Shown piece by piece: positions 42,915 through 53,749 of a DNA stretch of 64,000 nucleotides. The position numbers and the translations under genes were made by a program. Source of the stretch: Forficula auricularia (Eukaryota > Arthropoda > Insecta > Dermaptera > Forficulidae). The notes under the pieces are model-generated. The model was given only the letters and a program-made list of their open reading frames with translations. It was not told the DNA's origin and made no database searches. Each line of letters starts with the position of its first letter. Position 1 is the stretch's first letter. Location of the stretch: contig JALMQS010000225.1 in NCBI GenBank assembly GCA_024734495.1, positions 3,742,369 to 3,806,368 of the forward strand, given 5' to 3'.

Positions 42915-43127
42915 TTAAAGAATGTAATCAATGATTGTACTTTTTTTAACTTCTAATTGATTATTTAGTATATTCGTTTTATTTGAGAGAGCTAATTTTA
43001 TTTCAGTTGACTCTAAAAAATCTAAACGTAAGCCCTTTCTTTCGAAATGTAACGGAACTAGGTGGCTAATAGAAGAGGTGTGTTTATTCAAATGTAGATG
43101 ATTGGCGAAGGTAGAAGTTGATTCCAT
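42915..43127 (-). pseudogene. Penelope-like ORF C-terminus (GIY-YIG domain remnant)
   Basis: This 70-residue ORF contains FANHLHLNKH, HFERKGLRLDFLESTEIKLA and ILNNQLE. The order (a conserved NH-containing motif, then a glutamate-bearing helix, then N-x-Q-L) matches the end of the GIY-YIG endonuclease domain in Penelope-like polyproteins. About 20 of 35 residues around LESTEIKLAL match the ORF at 13095-13295. The rest of the polyprotein is absent. Confidence 0.65.
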
Positions 43128-43203
43128 ATTAACATGTTATCTTAAAAAAATAAATTTTACCATTGACTTGTATTTAATTTCGACTTATTCAGATCAGTTA
43201 CTT

Positions 43204-43258
43204 CCTGTATCTCCTGAAGATGGGCTAGTCACCCGAAATATATATATCGAGATTAAAG
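43204..43258 (+). ncRNA. Hammerhead ribozyme candidate (PLE-3 right arm)
   Basis: CUGAAGA at 43214-43220, stem II GGG/CCC (loop CUAGUCA), GAAA at 43234-43237, AU-repeat stem III, predicted cleavage after C43248. Stem I: 43209-43213 (AUCUC) pairs perfectly with 43249-43253 (GAGAU). Confidence 0.65.
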
Positions 43259-43407
43259 ATTCTCTAAAAATAAATTCGTTTTATTTTTTTATATCTTAAT
43301 GTGAAACCTACCAAGTATTTTTATCCAATAATTTTAATAATAAATATGGTGTACATATAATATAGAAACTGGTTTTGTTAATGATAATACTTAATAAATA
43401 TAGCATG

Positions 43408-44115
43408 TTAATTTTTCATTTGCAGAAGATGAAGATTCCCTCCAGCGCCTCCTGTATAAATTTCAGTTGTGTTGCACATAAATTCGGTCTAACCCTGTCA
43501 ACCAAGAAGACCAAAACTCTCACAATCTCTAAAATACCACTTCGATGTAAACTACAACTATACGATACGATTGTCGAACAAGTCATGTCCTTCACGTACC
43601 TTGGAATCCAAGTGACCTCTTATCGAGACCTAGAATCAGAGGTAAAACATCAAGCAATAAAGGCATCGAAAATATCGGGTTGCCTTAACAGTGCAATCTG
43701 GTCAAACCAATATTTAAGAACGGAGGCCAAGGTACGAGTCTACAAAACCGTGGTACGCCCAATATTAACATACGCAGCTGAGACAAGACCCGACACTGCA
43801 AAAACTTCTCAATTATTGGAAACAACAGAAATGAAGACATTGCGAAGGATAATGAACGTGACCAGGCTCGATAGAATGAAGAGTGAAGATATTAGAGAAA
43901 AATGTGGAATACAGAAGGTGGGAGAATGGATCAAGAGAAGAAGAACAGAATGGTACGCGCATGTGGGAAGAATGACAGAAGACCGACTAGTAAAGAAAGT
44001 GATGACCAACAAGCCGGTTGGAATAAGAAGTAGAGGTCGTCCCAAGAAAAGATGGCATGACGATCTGGAAGAAACAAACCTATAGGTTTAAAAACAAGAA
44101 GAAGAAGAAGAAGAA
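43408..44115 (+). pseudogene. RTE-like LINE 3' end with (GAA)n tail
   Basis: It encodes the RT thumb and C-terminal region: EDEDSLQRLLYKFQ in one frame, then after a frameshift near 43470-43485 HKFGLTLSTKKTKTLTIS, FTYLGIQVTS, RVYKTVVRPILTYAAE and RRRTEWYAHVGRMTEDRLVK with GRPKKRW at the end. The stop is followed by a GAA microsatellite (44095-44115), a typical tail for RTE-type LINEs. It differs from the LINE split by piggyBac. Inserted in piggyBac; 5' truncated. 44116-44280 is AT-rich piggyBac interior with nothing recognised. Confidence 0.75.
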
Positions 44116-44326
44116 TTTTTCATTTTATATCATAATGATTATTAAAAAAATAAAATGTAATATATTAATATGTATTTTTAATATATAAATTGATGATAGA
44201 ATTATATTTATTATTAGAAAAAATAAAAAAAATATTAAATAAAAGGAAACAGAATGATTTTATTTAGTTTGAGAGTTGAAAAATGCAAGTCGTCAAATTG
44301 ACGGCATCCGGGCGTTCTAGTGTTAA

Positions 44327-45598
44327 TAGGAAGAATCTACTCTAAGGTCCTCACATATATATATTAGAAAAAGAAATTAAGGATAAACAACCAGAAGAAC
44401 AGGCTGGTTTCAGATCGGGAAGGTCCACAATAGATAATATATACACCCTAAAAATTATAATGGAAAAAAAGACTTCAAAGAAATCAGGAAACACATATTG
44501 CTTTTATAGACCTCGAGAAAGCCTATGATAGCGTTCCTATTAACTATCTCTGGGGAAAAATGGAAGAACTAAAAATAAATCCTACATTAATCAAGGCTAT
44601 TGTAAATCTATATAAAGATAACACCTTACAAATAAAAATAAATAACAATATGTCTGATCGGTTTGAAATTTCAAAAGGTCTCAGACAGGGATGTAGCCTA
44701 TCGCCGGCTCTCTTCAAGATCTATTTGGATAGGATTCTTCACGGGTGGTCAAGAAAGTGCAACAGTATGGGAATACAAATAGGCGAAAGTATGATTTCTA
44801 CGCTATTTTTTGTGGACGACCAGCTGGTTATTGCAAATGATGAAATGGATCTTGACTACACGGTGAAGAAACTAAATGAGTCTTTTAACCAGGGGGCTTA
44901 AAAATAAATTATAAATAATCTGAATATTTGTCTGTCGGAAATAATATGAAATCGGTCCTAATATATTAGAGGATGGGAAGAAGTTATCGGGGGTTGAAAA
45001 ATATAAATATTTTGGTGTAATATTTAATAAAGATGGAAATAGCCGCATGGAAGTAAACGAAAGGATTATAAAGGGTAGAAAGATAATAAGGGCCTTGCAC
45101 ACAGTTTTATGCGACAAAACGATTAGGAGATCCACAAAAAAGAAAATCTATACCAGCCTCGTTGGTAGTGTTACTACCTATGGGCCTGAGGTATGGGATA
45201 TCGGAGTTAGAAACCGAGGCCGAATTTTAGCCACTGAAATGGATTTCCTAAGAAGTCGTGGGTTGACAAGAACCGATAGAGTTCGAAACGATGAAATAAG
45301 TAGACGAATGAACATAGACGGGGATCTTATTGACAAAACCCAAATAAAAAAAAACAACCAAACCAAACTGGTTTGGACACGTAAAAAGGATGGATGAAGA
45401 ACGAATCCCAAAAAAGGCTCTAGAATGGATCGTCCCTGAAAGACGAAAAAGAGGTCGACCCAGGCGCTCTTGGATGGACGAGGTGAAAGAGGCTATGAGT
45501 TCCAGAAATCTCGAAAGTGTGGATGTCTGGGACCGTGAAACGTGGAAATTGGAAACGGAGAAGAGTCGCCAGACGTAGAAATCCGGAAGAAGAAGAAA
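44327..45598 (+). pseudogene. LINE reverse transcriptase, 3' piece after piggyBac (duplicate B)
   Basis: It continues the RT interrupted at 37090: [19 protein letters not shown], then (44560-44901) GLRQGCSLSPALFKIYLDR and the catalytic position FFVDDQLVIA, with FVDD in place of YADD. The C-terminal part (45047-45578) has GRKIIRALHTVLCD, TTYGPEVWDI and GRPRRSWMDEVKEAMSSRN, ending in a GAA-rich tail. Frameshifts occur near 44510, 44900-45040 and 45370-45395. The copy at 28222-28790 is the same LINE within duplicate A, with an extra internal deletion. RTE-like; clade not certain. Confidence 0.8.
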
Positions 45599-45599
45599 A

Positions 45600-46234
45600 A
45601 TGGGCTGCTTTTCTTTTCAATTAGAAATGTAATTTATTTTTCGATGTTAATCGATTCGTGGCTTATGAAAGACTAATTAGCGAAGAAGAAGACCACGCCT
45701 TTTTATAATTAATCGAGCGCGATCTAGGGAAAATTATCAACCAATCACCTTAATTACCAATTAAATCGGCGGCTATAAAAGAAGCGAAGCCGTAATTAGC
45801 GAGGCAGTTGCAATTCAGCCCTCACTGTGTGAAGAGCTGTTTTACGCTCTCCAAGAGTTCGCCTGTCGACTTTGGAACGATTGAAGAACAAAGCTGTACG
45901 AAATCTTGTAACCACGAAGAAGTAATAAATTTCGGGCCTTGTGCCATTTATTTTGTTGAAAGCATTTTTCACGTGGCCTCCGGCCAAGTTCTTATTTTGA
46001 AGAAAGCATATTTCACTGCCCCCCGGGCAATTTCTTATTTTAAAAAAGCATTTTTCACAAGCCTCCGGGCCAATTCTTATTTTGGGAAAGCAAATTTCAC
46101 GGCTTTACGCCACCAAGAGAGGTTTTCACCTCTGAAGAAAATCGACGACATCGGCGCTCCTCCGATATCTTTCCATCAAGCCTTTCGAGTCAAAAACTCA
46201 TCTTCATCCATCATCGGGATTATTTCCTATAAAT
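45600..46234 (+). mobile_element. Gypsy-2 5' LTR
   Basis: It is near-identical to the 3' LTR (51148-51787) apart from a 2-bp difference near 45974 and the loss of about 15 bp at its very start. TATAAAA lies at 45774-45780 and AATAAA at 45924-45929. Four degenerate repeats with small GC hairpins fill 45955-46103. A primer-binding site resembling the tRNA-Pro type (TGGGGGCTCG, 46236) follows. Confidence 0.85.
45774..45780 (+). promoter_or_regulatory. Gypsy-2 LTR TATA box
   Basis: TATAAAA in a GC-flanked context, about 30 bp upstream of ttgcaattcagccc, a plausible transcription start. The identical box in the 3' LTR is at 51332-51338. Confidence 0.6.
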
Positions 46235-46593
46235 TTGGGGGCTCGGCCGCGGATTCGTTAAAGGCTTTATCGGACGGAGCTGGACCATCTCGGTTCGGAC
46301 CCGAGGAGGTTTGTCTCGACTCGCCTCGAGGCACCGACCGTTTTTGCGCGGGCAAACACATTTAGCGCGCCCGGCAGCCAAGCGACGAGCGAAGGCAGGC
46401 GACGTAGCAGGCAGCAGCAGCGGCTATCGACTGAGGCGATCAAGCGAAGGCCAGACAACACGACGACGGCAGCGCCACTCGTGGATAACAGCAGAACCAG
46501 AGCAGCCGTAAAAGGATTACACCAAGGTAAGGGTCAACGGTTACTCACCTGTACACCTACCCCTCTTATCACTAATAAGACCACCACACAATC

Positions 46594-48681
46594 ATGCCAA
46601 TGCTAAAAGATACACCAGACGTAGCTAAACGAATTGGGGAAGCAGATGAAGATGTAATAAAGAATCTACACTACCTACTGTACGACGAAATAGGAGTAAG
46701 GAATAGAAGGGAAAAAATAAAGAAATTCCCAGGTTTTGAATTCGAGAAGGGGTCAGTACCTTACCAAGAAAAAACAGAATTCTTAACTAAACTAGACAAT
46801 GACACATTAAATGCATTTGGAAAAATATTAGGAGTGACTCATAGCAATAAATACCAATTAATTAATAAAATTTGGAACATGCTGATCAAAACTGATATCT
46901 CAATAGAATCCATAGGAGACGGAAGTTATATTAAAGACAGAACAGTAGAAAATAGAATCAACGAACACAGTACAATCGACTTTCGAGATATAGAGCCATT
47001 ATTAAAGAAATTCAACGGAACGGATAACTATCCAATAGAAAAATGGGTACAAGACATAGAAACAGAGGCAAATATTCAAAGCTGGAGTAGCCTACAATTA
47101 TTTAACTTTGGCAGACGACTAATAACGGGGCTAGCTAGATTATTCATTGAAAGTGAGCGACACATTAATACGTGGGGAAAATTAAAAGAAGCATTATTAG
47201 AAGAATTTTCATTACGAGTAAACAGCGCGGATATTCACAAGCAGCTAGCTAGGAGAAAATTGCAAAGAGGCGAACACGTATACGAATATTTCCTAATTAT
47301 GAGAGAGCTAGCAAGCAGAGGGAATTTAGAAGACGAAGCGCTGATAGAATATATACTAGATGGCATACAGGACAACAGCCACAATAAAACGATATTATAT
47401 GGAGCAAAAACAATAAAAGAACTTAAAGAAAAATTAAAAATTTACTCAGAAATTATTTCTAAAGCACCTAGCATAACCAACAGAACATACAGCAAACAAC
47501 CAGTTATCAGTGAAACTAGAGGTAGCAATAAAAGGCAAATGCCAGCACGATGTAGCAGTTGTGGGTCAAAGCAACACGTATATGACACTTGTCCAACAAA
47601 GCATCAAGGATATAAATGCTTCCATTGTAACTTATTCGGACATAAAGCCGCCATCTGTCCGCAGAAACAGGAACTAAACAAAAAGACTCCTCAAACCAGA
47701 ATCGCTACGATAACCAAGCAAAAGAAAGAAATTAATTATAAACCTATATCAATGGGTAATGAAACAGTAAACGCCCTAATAGACACAGGCGCTAGTTTAT
47801 CATTAATAAACGGCAGCACCTATAAGAAAATAGGATCACCTCAGTTAATAAGTTCAAACATAACATTAAATGGATTCGCCAGATCTCGCGCAGAGACTAA
47901 GGGGTACTTTAAAACCATTATACGAATAGACGGGGAAGAATTCAATGTAACTTTCTACGTAGTTTCGGACGACCTAATGAAAGAACAAGCCATACTAGGG
48001 ATAGATTTAACGGAACAAGCGGAAATCAAAATAAACAGAGAGGGAATTAGTATAAACAAAAGAAGAGAAGATGTAGAGGAATTAAGTATTTTTAACATAG
48101 ACATAGCGGAGGAAAATACAATTAATATAGACTCACGGGTAAAATCAGAAACAAGGGGAGCAATTATGCAGATGATAACTGATTATACCCCTAAAAGAAT
48201 TAAATCGACTAATATTAAAATGAAATTAATTTTGAAAGATGAGGAACCTATATACTTCAGTCCTAGAAGATTACCCTTTAGCGAAAGGAAAATTCTAGAC
48301 GATCAAGTTACGGAATGGTTGGAACAAGGCATTATAGAGCCATGCCAATCGGAATATGCAAGTCAAGCAGTGATAGTAAAGAAAAAAAATGGAGCGTATA
48401 GGGTGTGCTTCGATTTTCGCAAAATCAACGATAAAATAATTAAAGATAGGTATCCATTGCCGTTAATTGAAGACCAGCTGGATAGATTACAGAGAGCCCG
48501 TTATTTTTCAACGCTAGATTTAAAGAATGGATTCTTTCATGTAGAAATGGATGAGGAAAGTAAAAAATACACAGCATTCGTAACCCATAATGGACATTAT
48601 CAATTTCGCAAAGTGCCATTTGGCTTATGCAATTCCCCGGCTATTTTCAAAGATTCATCAACACCATTTTTCAAGATCTAA
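46594..48681 (+). pseudogene. Gypsy-2 gag-protease-RT polyprotein, first part
   Basis: One frame encodes the capsid region (residues about 120-280), two zinc knuckles (CSSCGSKQHVYDTC and CFHCNLFGHKAAIC), the aspartic protease (LIDTGASLSLI near residue 395, ILGIDLT later) and the N-terminal RT (SEYASQAVIVKKKNGAYRVC, STLDLKNGFFHVEM, VPFGLCNSPAIF). The frame breaks near 48650, within the RT, by a single-base-type shift; the RT continues in the frame of 48627-49919. Gag and pol are in one frame with no separate gag stop. The start is the first ATG after a GC-rich leader (46236-46593). Confidence 0.9.
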
Positions 48682-49919
48682 TTGCTAAAAACATGGTACT
48701 CCCCTACATGGACGATCTCATTATACCATCCGAAAACGAAGATGAAGCAGTAGAACGATTAAAGACAGTTGTAGCCAGAGCTGAAGAATATGGGCTAGAG
48801 ATAAACTGGAAAAAATGCCAATTCGTAAAAACTAATGTAGAATTTCTGGGCCATCAAATTGAAAATGGTAAATTATTCCCCTCGGAGTTCAAGGTAAAAG
48901 CGATTGCGAAATTTCCTGAACCAAAAACGATCAAGCAGGTACAGAGCTACTTGGGTTTAAGCGGGTACTTCCGCAAGTTTATACCGTTTTATTCCATCAT
49001 TGCTAAGCCTCTAAGCAATTTATTAAAGAAAGAGCAAAAATTCCAATTTGGACCACAGGAAAAAGAAGCGTTCGATCAATTAAAAAAAGCTTTGATAAAC
49101 AAACCAGTGCTGAAAATTTACGACCAAGAGGGAGAAATAGAACTACATACAGACGCATCTATTGACGGGTACGGATCGATACTATTACAGAAATCGTTAG
49201 ACGACAACCATTTCCATCCTGTCTATTATTTCAGCAAGAAAACCACTGACACCGAAAGGAAATTGTCATCATATGAATTAGAAGTTCTAGCAGTAATCAA
49301 TTCACTAAAGAAATTGAGAGTTTATCTATTGGGACGTCATTTTAAAATAATCACGGATTGTTCGGCTTTTCAAAAGACAATGTACAAAAAGGATCTGTCA
49401 GCCAAGATCGCACGATGGGCAATACTGTTATCAGACTTTGACTACACCATAGAACATAGAATAGGAAAACGAATGCCACACGTAGATGCCTTAAGTAGAA
49501 ACCCAATTATGTTTATAAACACCTCTATAGTTAAAAATATTTCTGAAAGACAAGACGAAGACGATCGTATAAAAGCAATTAAAGAAATTCTGAAAAAACA
49601 ACCCTACGAAGACTATTTATTAAAGGATAACGTATTATACATAATCAAAGATAATCAAGAATTGTTAGTACTTCCCGAACGAATGCAGGACGAAATAATA
49701 AAAGCCGCTCATGAACAGGGTCACTTTTCTGTAAGGAAAACGGAGGACTTGATTAATAAAGAATATTACATTCATAAAGCAAGAGAAAAAATTGAACAGA
49801 TTATTAGAAATTGTGTACCGTGCATTTTAGCAAACCGAAAGCAAGGGAAAAAGGAAGGGTTTTTACACCCATTACATAAGAGAGTACACCTCTCCACACC
49901 TACCATATTGATCACATAG
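48651..49919 (+). pseudogene. Gypsy-2 RT, RNase H and integrase zinc domain
   Basis: It continues the RT palm (RFINTIFQDL, catalytic LPYMDD at about 48700-48711, NVEFLGHQI), the connection with QSYLGLSGYFRKFIPFYS, RNase H (ELHTDASIDGYGSILLQ, SSYELEVLAVI, ITDCSAFQ) and the HHCC integrase zinc-binding domain (HEQGHFSVRKTEDLI, NCVPCILANR). A second frameshift near 49890-49915 separates it from the integrase core. Both catalytic RT aspartates and the RNase H acidic residues are present. Confidence 0.9.
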
Positions 49920-50737
49920 GCCCTCTAGAGTCCACGAATAAAAACTATAAGCATATCTTGGTAGTAATAGACGCATTTACAAAATTTGTTTGGCTTTACC
50001 CTACCAAATCAACCACGACTAAAGAAGTAATTCAAAAACTAGATGCACAGAAAAAGATTTTTGGAAGCCCCAGTAATATAATTTCAGACAAAGGCACGGC
50101 ATTCACATCACAAGAATTCAAAGACTACTGCCACACCGAAAATATAAATCATTTTCTAATCACTGCGGGTTTACCACGTGCAAACGGACAAGTAGAGAGA
50201 ATTAACGCCATTATTATACCAGTACTAACAAAACTATCACTAGATAACCCAAGCCAGTGGTATAGGCACATAGATACCGTACAACGAGTTATTAATTCCA
50301 CTTATCAACGAAGCATAGGCACCACACCTTTCCAGTTGTTAACGGGAGTTAAATTAAAAATGCCCACCGAAATTAAAATTAAAGAAGCGATCGAAGAAGA
50401 AGTAGTTAAAACCTTCCAAAAAGAACGACACAAACTTAGAGAACAAGCTAAAGAACAAATCGTAAAGATACAACAAGAAAACAGACAGACTTACGACCCC
50501 AAAAGATGTGCACCAAGGCAATACGAAGTAGGTGGTCTTGTAGCGATTAAGAGGACACAGGTTGGCCCAGGCAGTAAACTTAAACCTAAATTCCTTGGCC
50601 CTTACCGAATCATCCGAAAGAAGATGAACGACACCTACGACGTCAAGAAGGAAGCTTTCACCGAAGGACCAATCTTCACCTCTACGTGCGCTGAATACAT
50701 GAAGCCCTGGTCACTCGAGTGTAATCAAGATAAGTGA
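49905..50737 (+). pseudogene. Gypsy-2 integrase core and C-terminus
   Basis: The DDE core is complete: first Asp in DHIGPL (about 49910, upstream of the first ATG at 49958), second in IISDKGTAFTS, Glu in GLPRANGQVERI. The C-terminal part has a coiled, charged stretch, then VGGLVAIKRTQVGPGSKLKP and FLGPYRI, the SH3-like tail. No envelope-like ORF follows; the 410 bp to the 3' LTR are AT-rich, ending in the polypurine tract gagaaaggggagaa. Confidence 0.9.
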
Positions 50738-51147
50738 GTGAAGTGTTGTGAAAATAATATGAAAGTGTTTTTTTTTAGTGTCATGTGCAAAAGTGAGAAA
50801 AAAGTGAAAATTAGTGTGTGAAAGTGTTAGTTTTTAAGTTAAAATCAAAGAAATAGACAATTAAAAAACACTAAGTTTAAGCATAAAATTTTTTTTTGTT
50901 CAAGTAATTTTCAAGATCAATTTGTTTTGTAAAAAATAACAATAGTTAAGTTTAGTTTTAAGTGCTATTTCATTGTAAAAAAAAAAAAAAAAAATAATTC
51001 TGTATTTTATGATTAAGTTAAAAATACCTAAACGGTTTTAAAGAAGAAAAGACAATAACTAAATTAATTTTAAGTTGAAATATTTAACTATGTAAAAGAT
51101 GATTGGTTATAAGTTCCGAGTCGTAACTTGATTGAGAAAGGGGAGAA

Positions 51148-51787
51148 TGTAGGGATCGATTTTCTGCTTTTTTTTCAATTAGAAATGTAATTTATTTTTC
51201 GATGTTAATCGATTCGTGGCTTATGAAAGACTAATTAGCGAAGAAGAAGACCACGCCTTTTTATAATTAATCGAGCGCGATCTAGGGAAAATTATCAACC
51301 AATCACCTTAATTACCAATTAAATCGGCGGCTATAAAAGAAGCGAAGCCGTAATTAGCGAGGCAGTTGCAATTCAGCCCTCACTGTGTGAAGAGCTGTTT
51401 TACGCTCTCCAAGAGTTCGCCTGTCGACTTTGGAACGATTGAAGAACAAAGCTGTACGAAATCTTGTAACCACGAAGAAGTAATAAATTTCGGGCCTTGT
51501 GCCATTTATTTTGTTGAAAGCATTTTTCACGGCCTCCGGCCAAGTTCTTATTTTGAAGAAAGCATATTTCACTGCCCCCCGGGCAATTTCTTATTTTAAA
51601 AAAGCATTTTTCACAAGCCTCCGGGCCAATTCTTATTTTGGGAAAGCAAATTTCACGGCTTTACGCCACCAAGAGAGGTTTTCACCTCTGAAGAAAATCG
51701 ACGACATCGGCGCTCCTCCGATATCTTTCCATCAAGCCTTTCGAGTCAAAAACTCATCTTCATCCATCATCGGGATTATTTCCTATA
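51148..51787 (+). mobile_element. Gypsy-2 3' LTR
   Basis: It starts TGTAGGGATCGATTTTCTGC after the polypurine tract and ends near cctataa. TATAAAA is at 51332-51338, AATAAA at 51482-51487. Its near-identity to the 5' LTR marks the insertion as recent. Short ORFs here and in the 5' LTR are not genes. Confidence 0.85.
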
Positions 51788-52747
51788 ATATTAATAATCT
51801 GCATTTGATTCTGAAAATTTTTAGTTGCTAATAAACTTCCATTTACTTACCGGTTTAATTTAAAGCAATTTTAAAAAATCAACAATGTTCAATATAATAA
51901 CAATTATTTATTTAATAAATAAACAAAATATATATTTTTTATATTCTATGACAAATAAGAAAACAAACCTGTATAAATTGGATATTTGTATTGTGGGTTT
52001 TCAAAAACAGCCATAATGGATATATTTTTTCAATGTTCAAACAAATAATTGAATATACAATTAAAAGGAAATTCCTATTTTATAATTGAATTAAATTTTA
52101 TATTTGAATATTAGTTTAATTAATCTATGGTTAGTAAACCCGAAAAGATATACAATTTTTTTATTTTGACAATAGAATAAATCAATAATTAATAAATCCG
52201 CCAGATGTCAGGGCAGTCGATGTAAAATTGCCGGTGAAATTGAAATCTAAGAAATATTAAATAGGTTGACAATTTAGCTGGTAGATTGGAATTAAAAATT
52301 ATATATCTATATATACCTTTATTATTTATTTGTTTGAGACTATCGTTTTCATCAGTCTTTTGAAATTATAAATATTATTTTTCTTGGATTCAGTATCGCG
52401 TGGATTTAAACACATTTTCTTTCTTTCTCAGCTGAATAGTCAGGTAGAATTAAAATTTTATTAATTCTACCTGGCTTTTGTAAACATATACCTAATCAAT
52501 GAGACCCCAGAAGACTAAAAGTGTAAAAACTAACGAAAACTATTCAATATTTGGTTGAGTTTGATCCAAGGGCCTAGATTTTGATTTTTTGACACCCCCC
52601 CCCCCCCCAATTTTGATCCCAAATAAATATAATAATCGAAATTTTAATTAGGTAACAAAAATTAACAAATGATCAGACATGTACAGTTTTTCTAATATTT
52701 ATCAAAAAATTTTAGGAAAAAATAATCTTTTATAAATATTTATGTAT

Positions 52748-53075
52748 AACTGAAAGTAATGGAAGGCAGCCTAAGGTGTGAAAGAAAAAATATCATCTTA
52801 ATTATTAAAAAAAATGTTCTTTCTATTTTAATGCTTCTACTAAGGAAGAAAACAGTTTTAAACACTGCTGTGGAGAGAGAAAGGAAACATTTTGTTTGTT
52901 TCCTTCATCATTGACCGTTTGAAACCCTGAAAGAAGGAGGGAAGAATCCTCCGAAACGTCGTTTTAAAAGGAAAGAAAGAAGGGAAGGAAAATCCAATAA
53001 ATAATACTTTATTTGGATATGTGATAATTTTTTCTTTCTTCACTACCCCTGGGCTGCATTCCATTACTTTCAATT
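52748..53075. mobile_element. Terminal-repeat insertion with hammerhead-like motif
   Basis: The ends are short inverted repeats (gaaagtaatggaaggcagcc and the complement of ggctgcattccattactttc) around 328 bp that are missing from duplicate A. At 52927-52964 the plus strand reads CUGAAAGA, a GGAGG/CCUCC stem, then GAAACGUC. The first core box has one extra base compared with a hammerhead, so it is a degenerate relative. Confidence 0.5.
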
Positions 53076-53691
53076 AAAATTTCTACCAGTCCGTCTCTCT
53101 CCAGAGAAAATTTCGTGCAAATAAATATTTATTTTGATTATATTATACTTATTTGATAAACGGAACACCACCTTATATTTCATAATATTTCATGATAATT
53201 CCCCCCTCTTAATTTTGAGTCAATTATTAATATTAATAATATCTCCTTTTAATTATGAGACTAGTTTATTAGAAACATCAGCTATCTTCTATTTTTGTTT
53301 GAAAATATTTTTAATCCCCCCCTCTCTTTTTTTTTGTTACTATCAATATCTCATAGTGAGTCATTTTCATAAGGTTATATAGGGTGTATATGCGAAATTT
53401 CGTACAAATCGATTAAAGGGTCTACAATTTATATTGATAGATTTATTTTTTTGAACCCCCCCCCCAAATTCGGGTCCCGAAGAAAATAATAACTCTCTTT
53501 TTTACTATAAGTTCATTTTATAGTATATTTCATTTTTCATGTTTTTTTTTTTAGTTTGAAAATCTTACAATTTTAATTTTTAACCTCCCCCCCCCAACCA
53601 TCATTAATTTTTGATTCGATTTCAACCAAAATCTAATCAGCCCCTAATCTTAATACACCTAAACTACAATTTTTGAGCTAGCTATCATTTT

Positions 53692-53749
53692 ATATTCAAA
53701 GCCAACGTTTCAGAGGTTTATTCCCACTTTCTTCAGGGTTTTGAATGGT
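53692..53749 (-). ncRNA. Hammerhead-like motif (duplicate B)
   Basis: Paralogue of 33781-33838. Minus strand: CUGAAGA (53736-53730), imperfect stem II, GAAA (53711-53708), then CGUU. Stem II has an extra mismatch and the cleavage nucleotide is U, so it is weaker than its partner. Confidence 0.45.

Larger units (their letters stand above)
42291..43335 (-). mobile_element. Penelope-like element, truncated, 12-bp TSD (PLE-3)
   Basis: A perfect 12-bp duplication, AATAATAAATAT, flanks it (42279-42290 and 43336-43347). Inverted terminal repeats are at about 42337-42535 and 43130-43335, each with a hammerhead-like motif. On the minus strand the order is terminal repeat, GIY-YIG C-terminus remnant, three tandem 138-bp repeats, terminal repeat, then the single-copy tail (atgtttcaccaagtaccaac) shared with PLE-1 and PLE-2. 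It sits inside the piggyBac-like element. Confidence 0.8.
37091..44322 (+). mobile_element. piggyBac-like transposon, TTAA-flanked, with nested insertions
   Basis: Target TTAA is present at both ends (37087-37090 and 44323-44326). Termini are CACTAGAACGCCCG in inverted orientation, followed by the palindromic cgtcaatttgacg; a second subterminal copy of this word is at about 37271-37297. The interior keeps the C-terminal half of a piggyBac transposase (41493-42138). Nested in it are a CR1-like LINE 3' end, a Gypsy fragment with a 3' LTR, a Penelope-like element and an RTE-like LINE 3' end. The gap between left end and transposase means the transposase N-terminus is lost. Confidence 0.85.

Noticed and set aside
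45808..46365. 185-residue ORF in the 5' LTR region, and its copy at 51366-51831
   Set aside because: Both lie in Gypsy LTR sequence downstream of the TATA box and repeat because the LTRs are identical.
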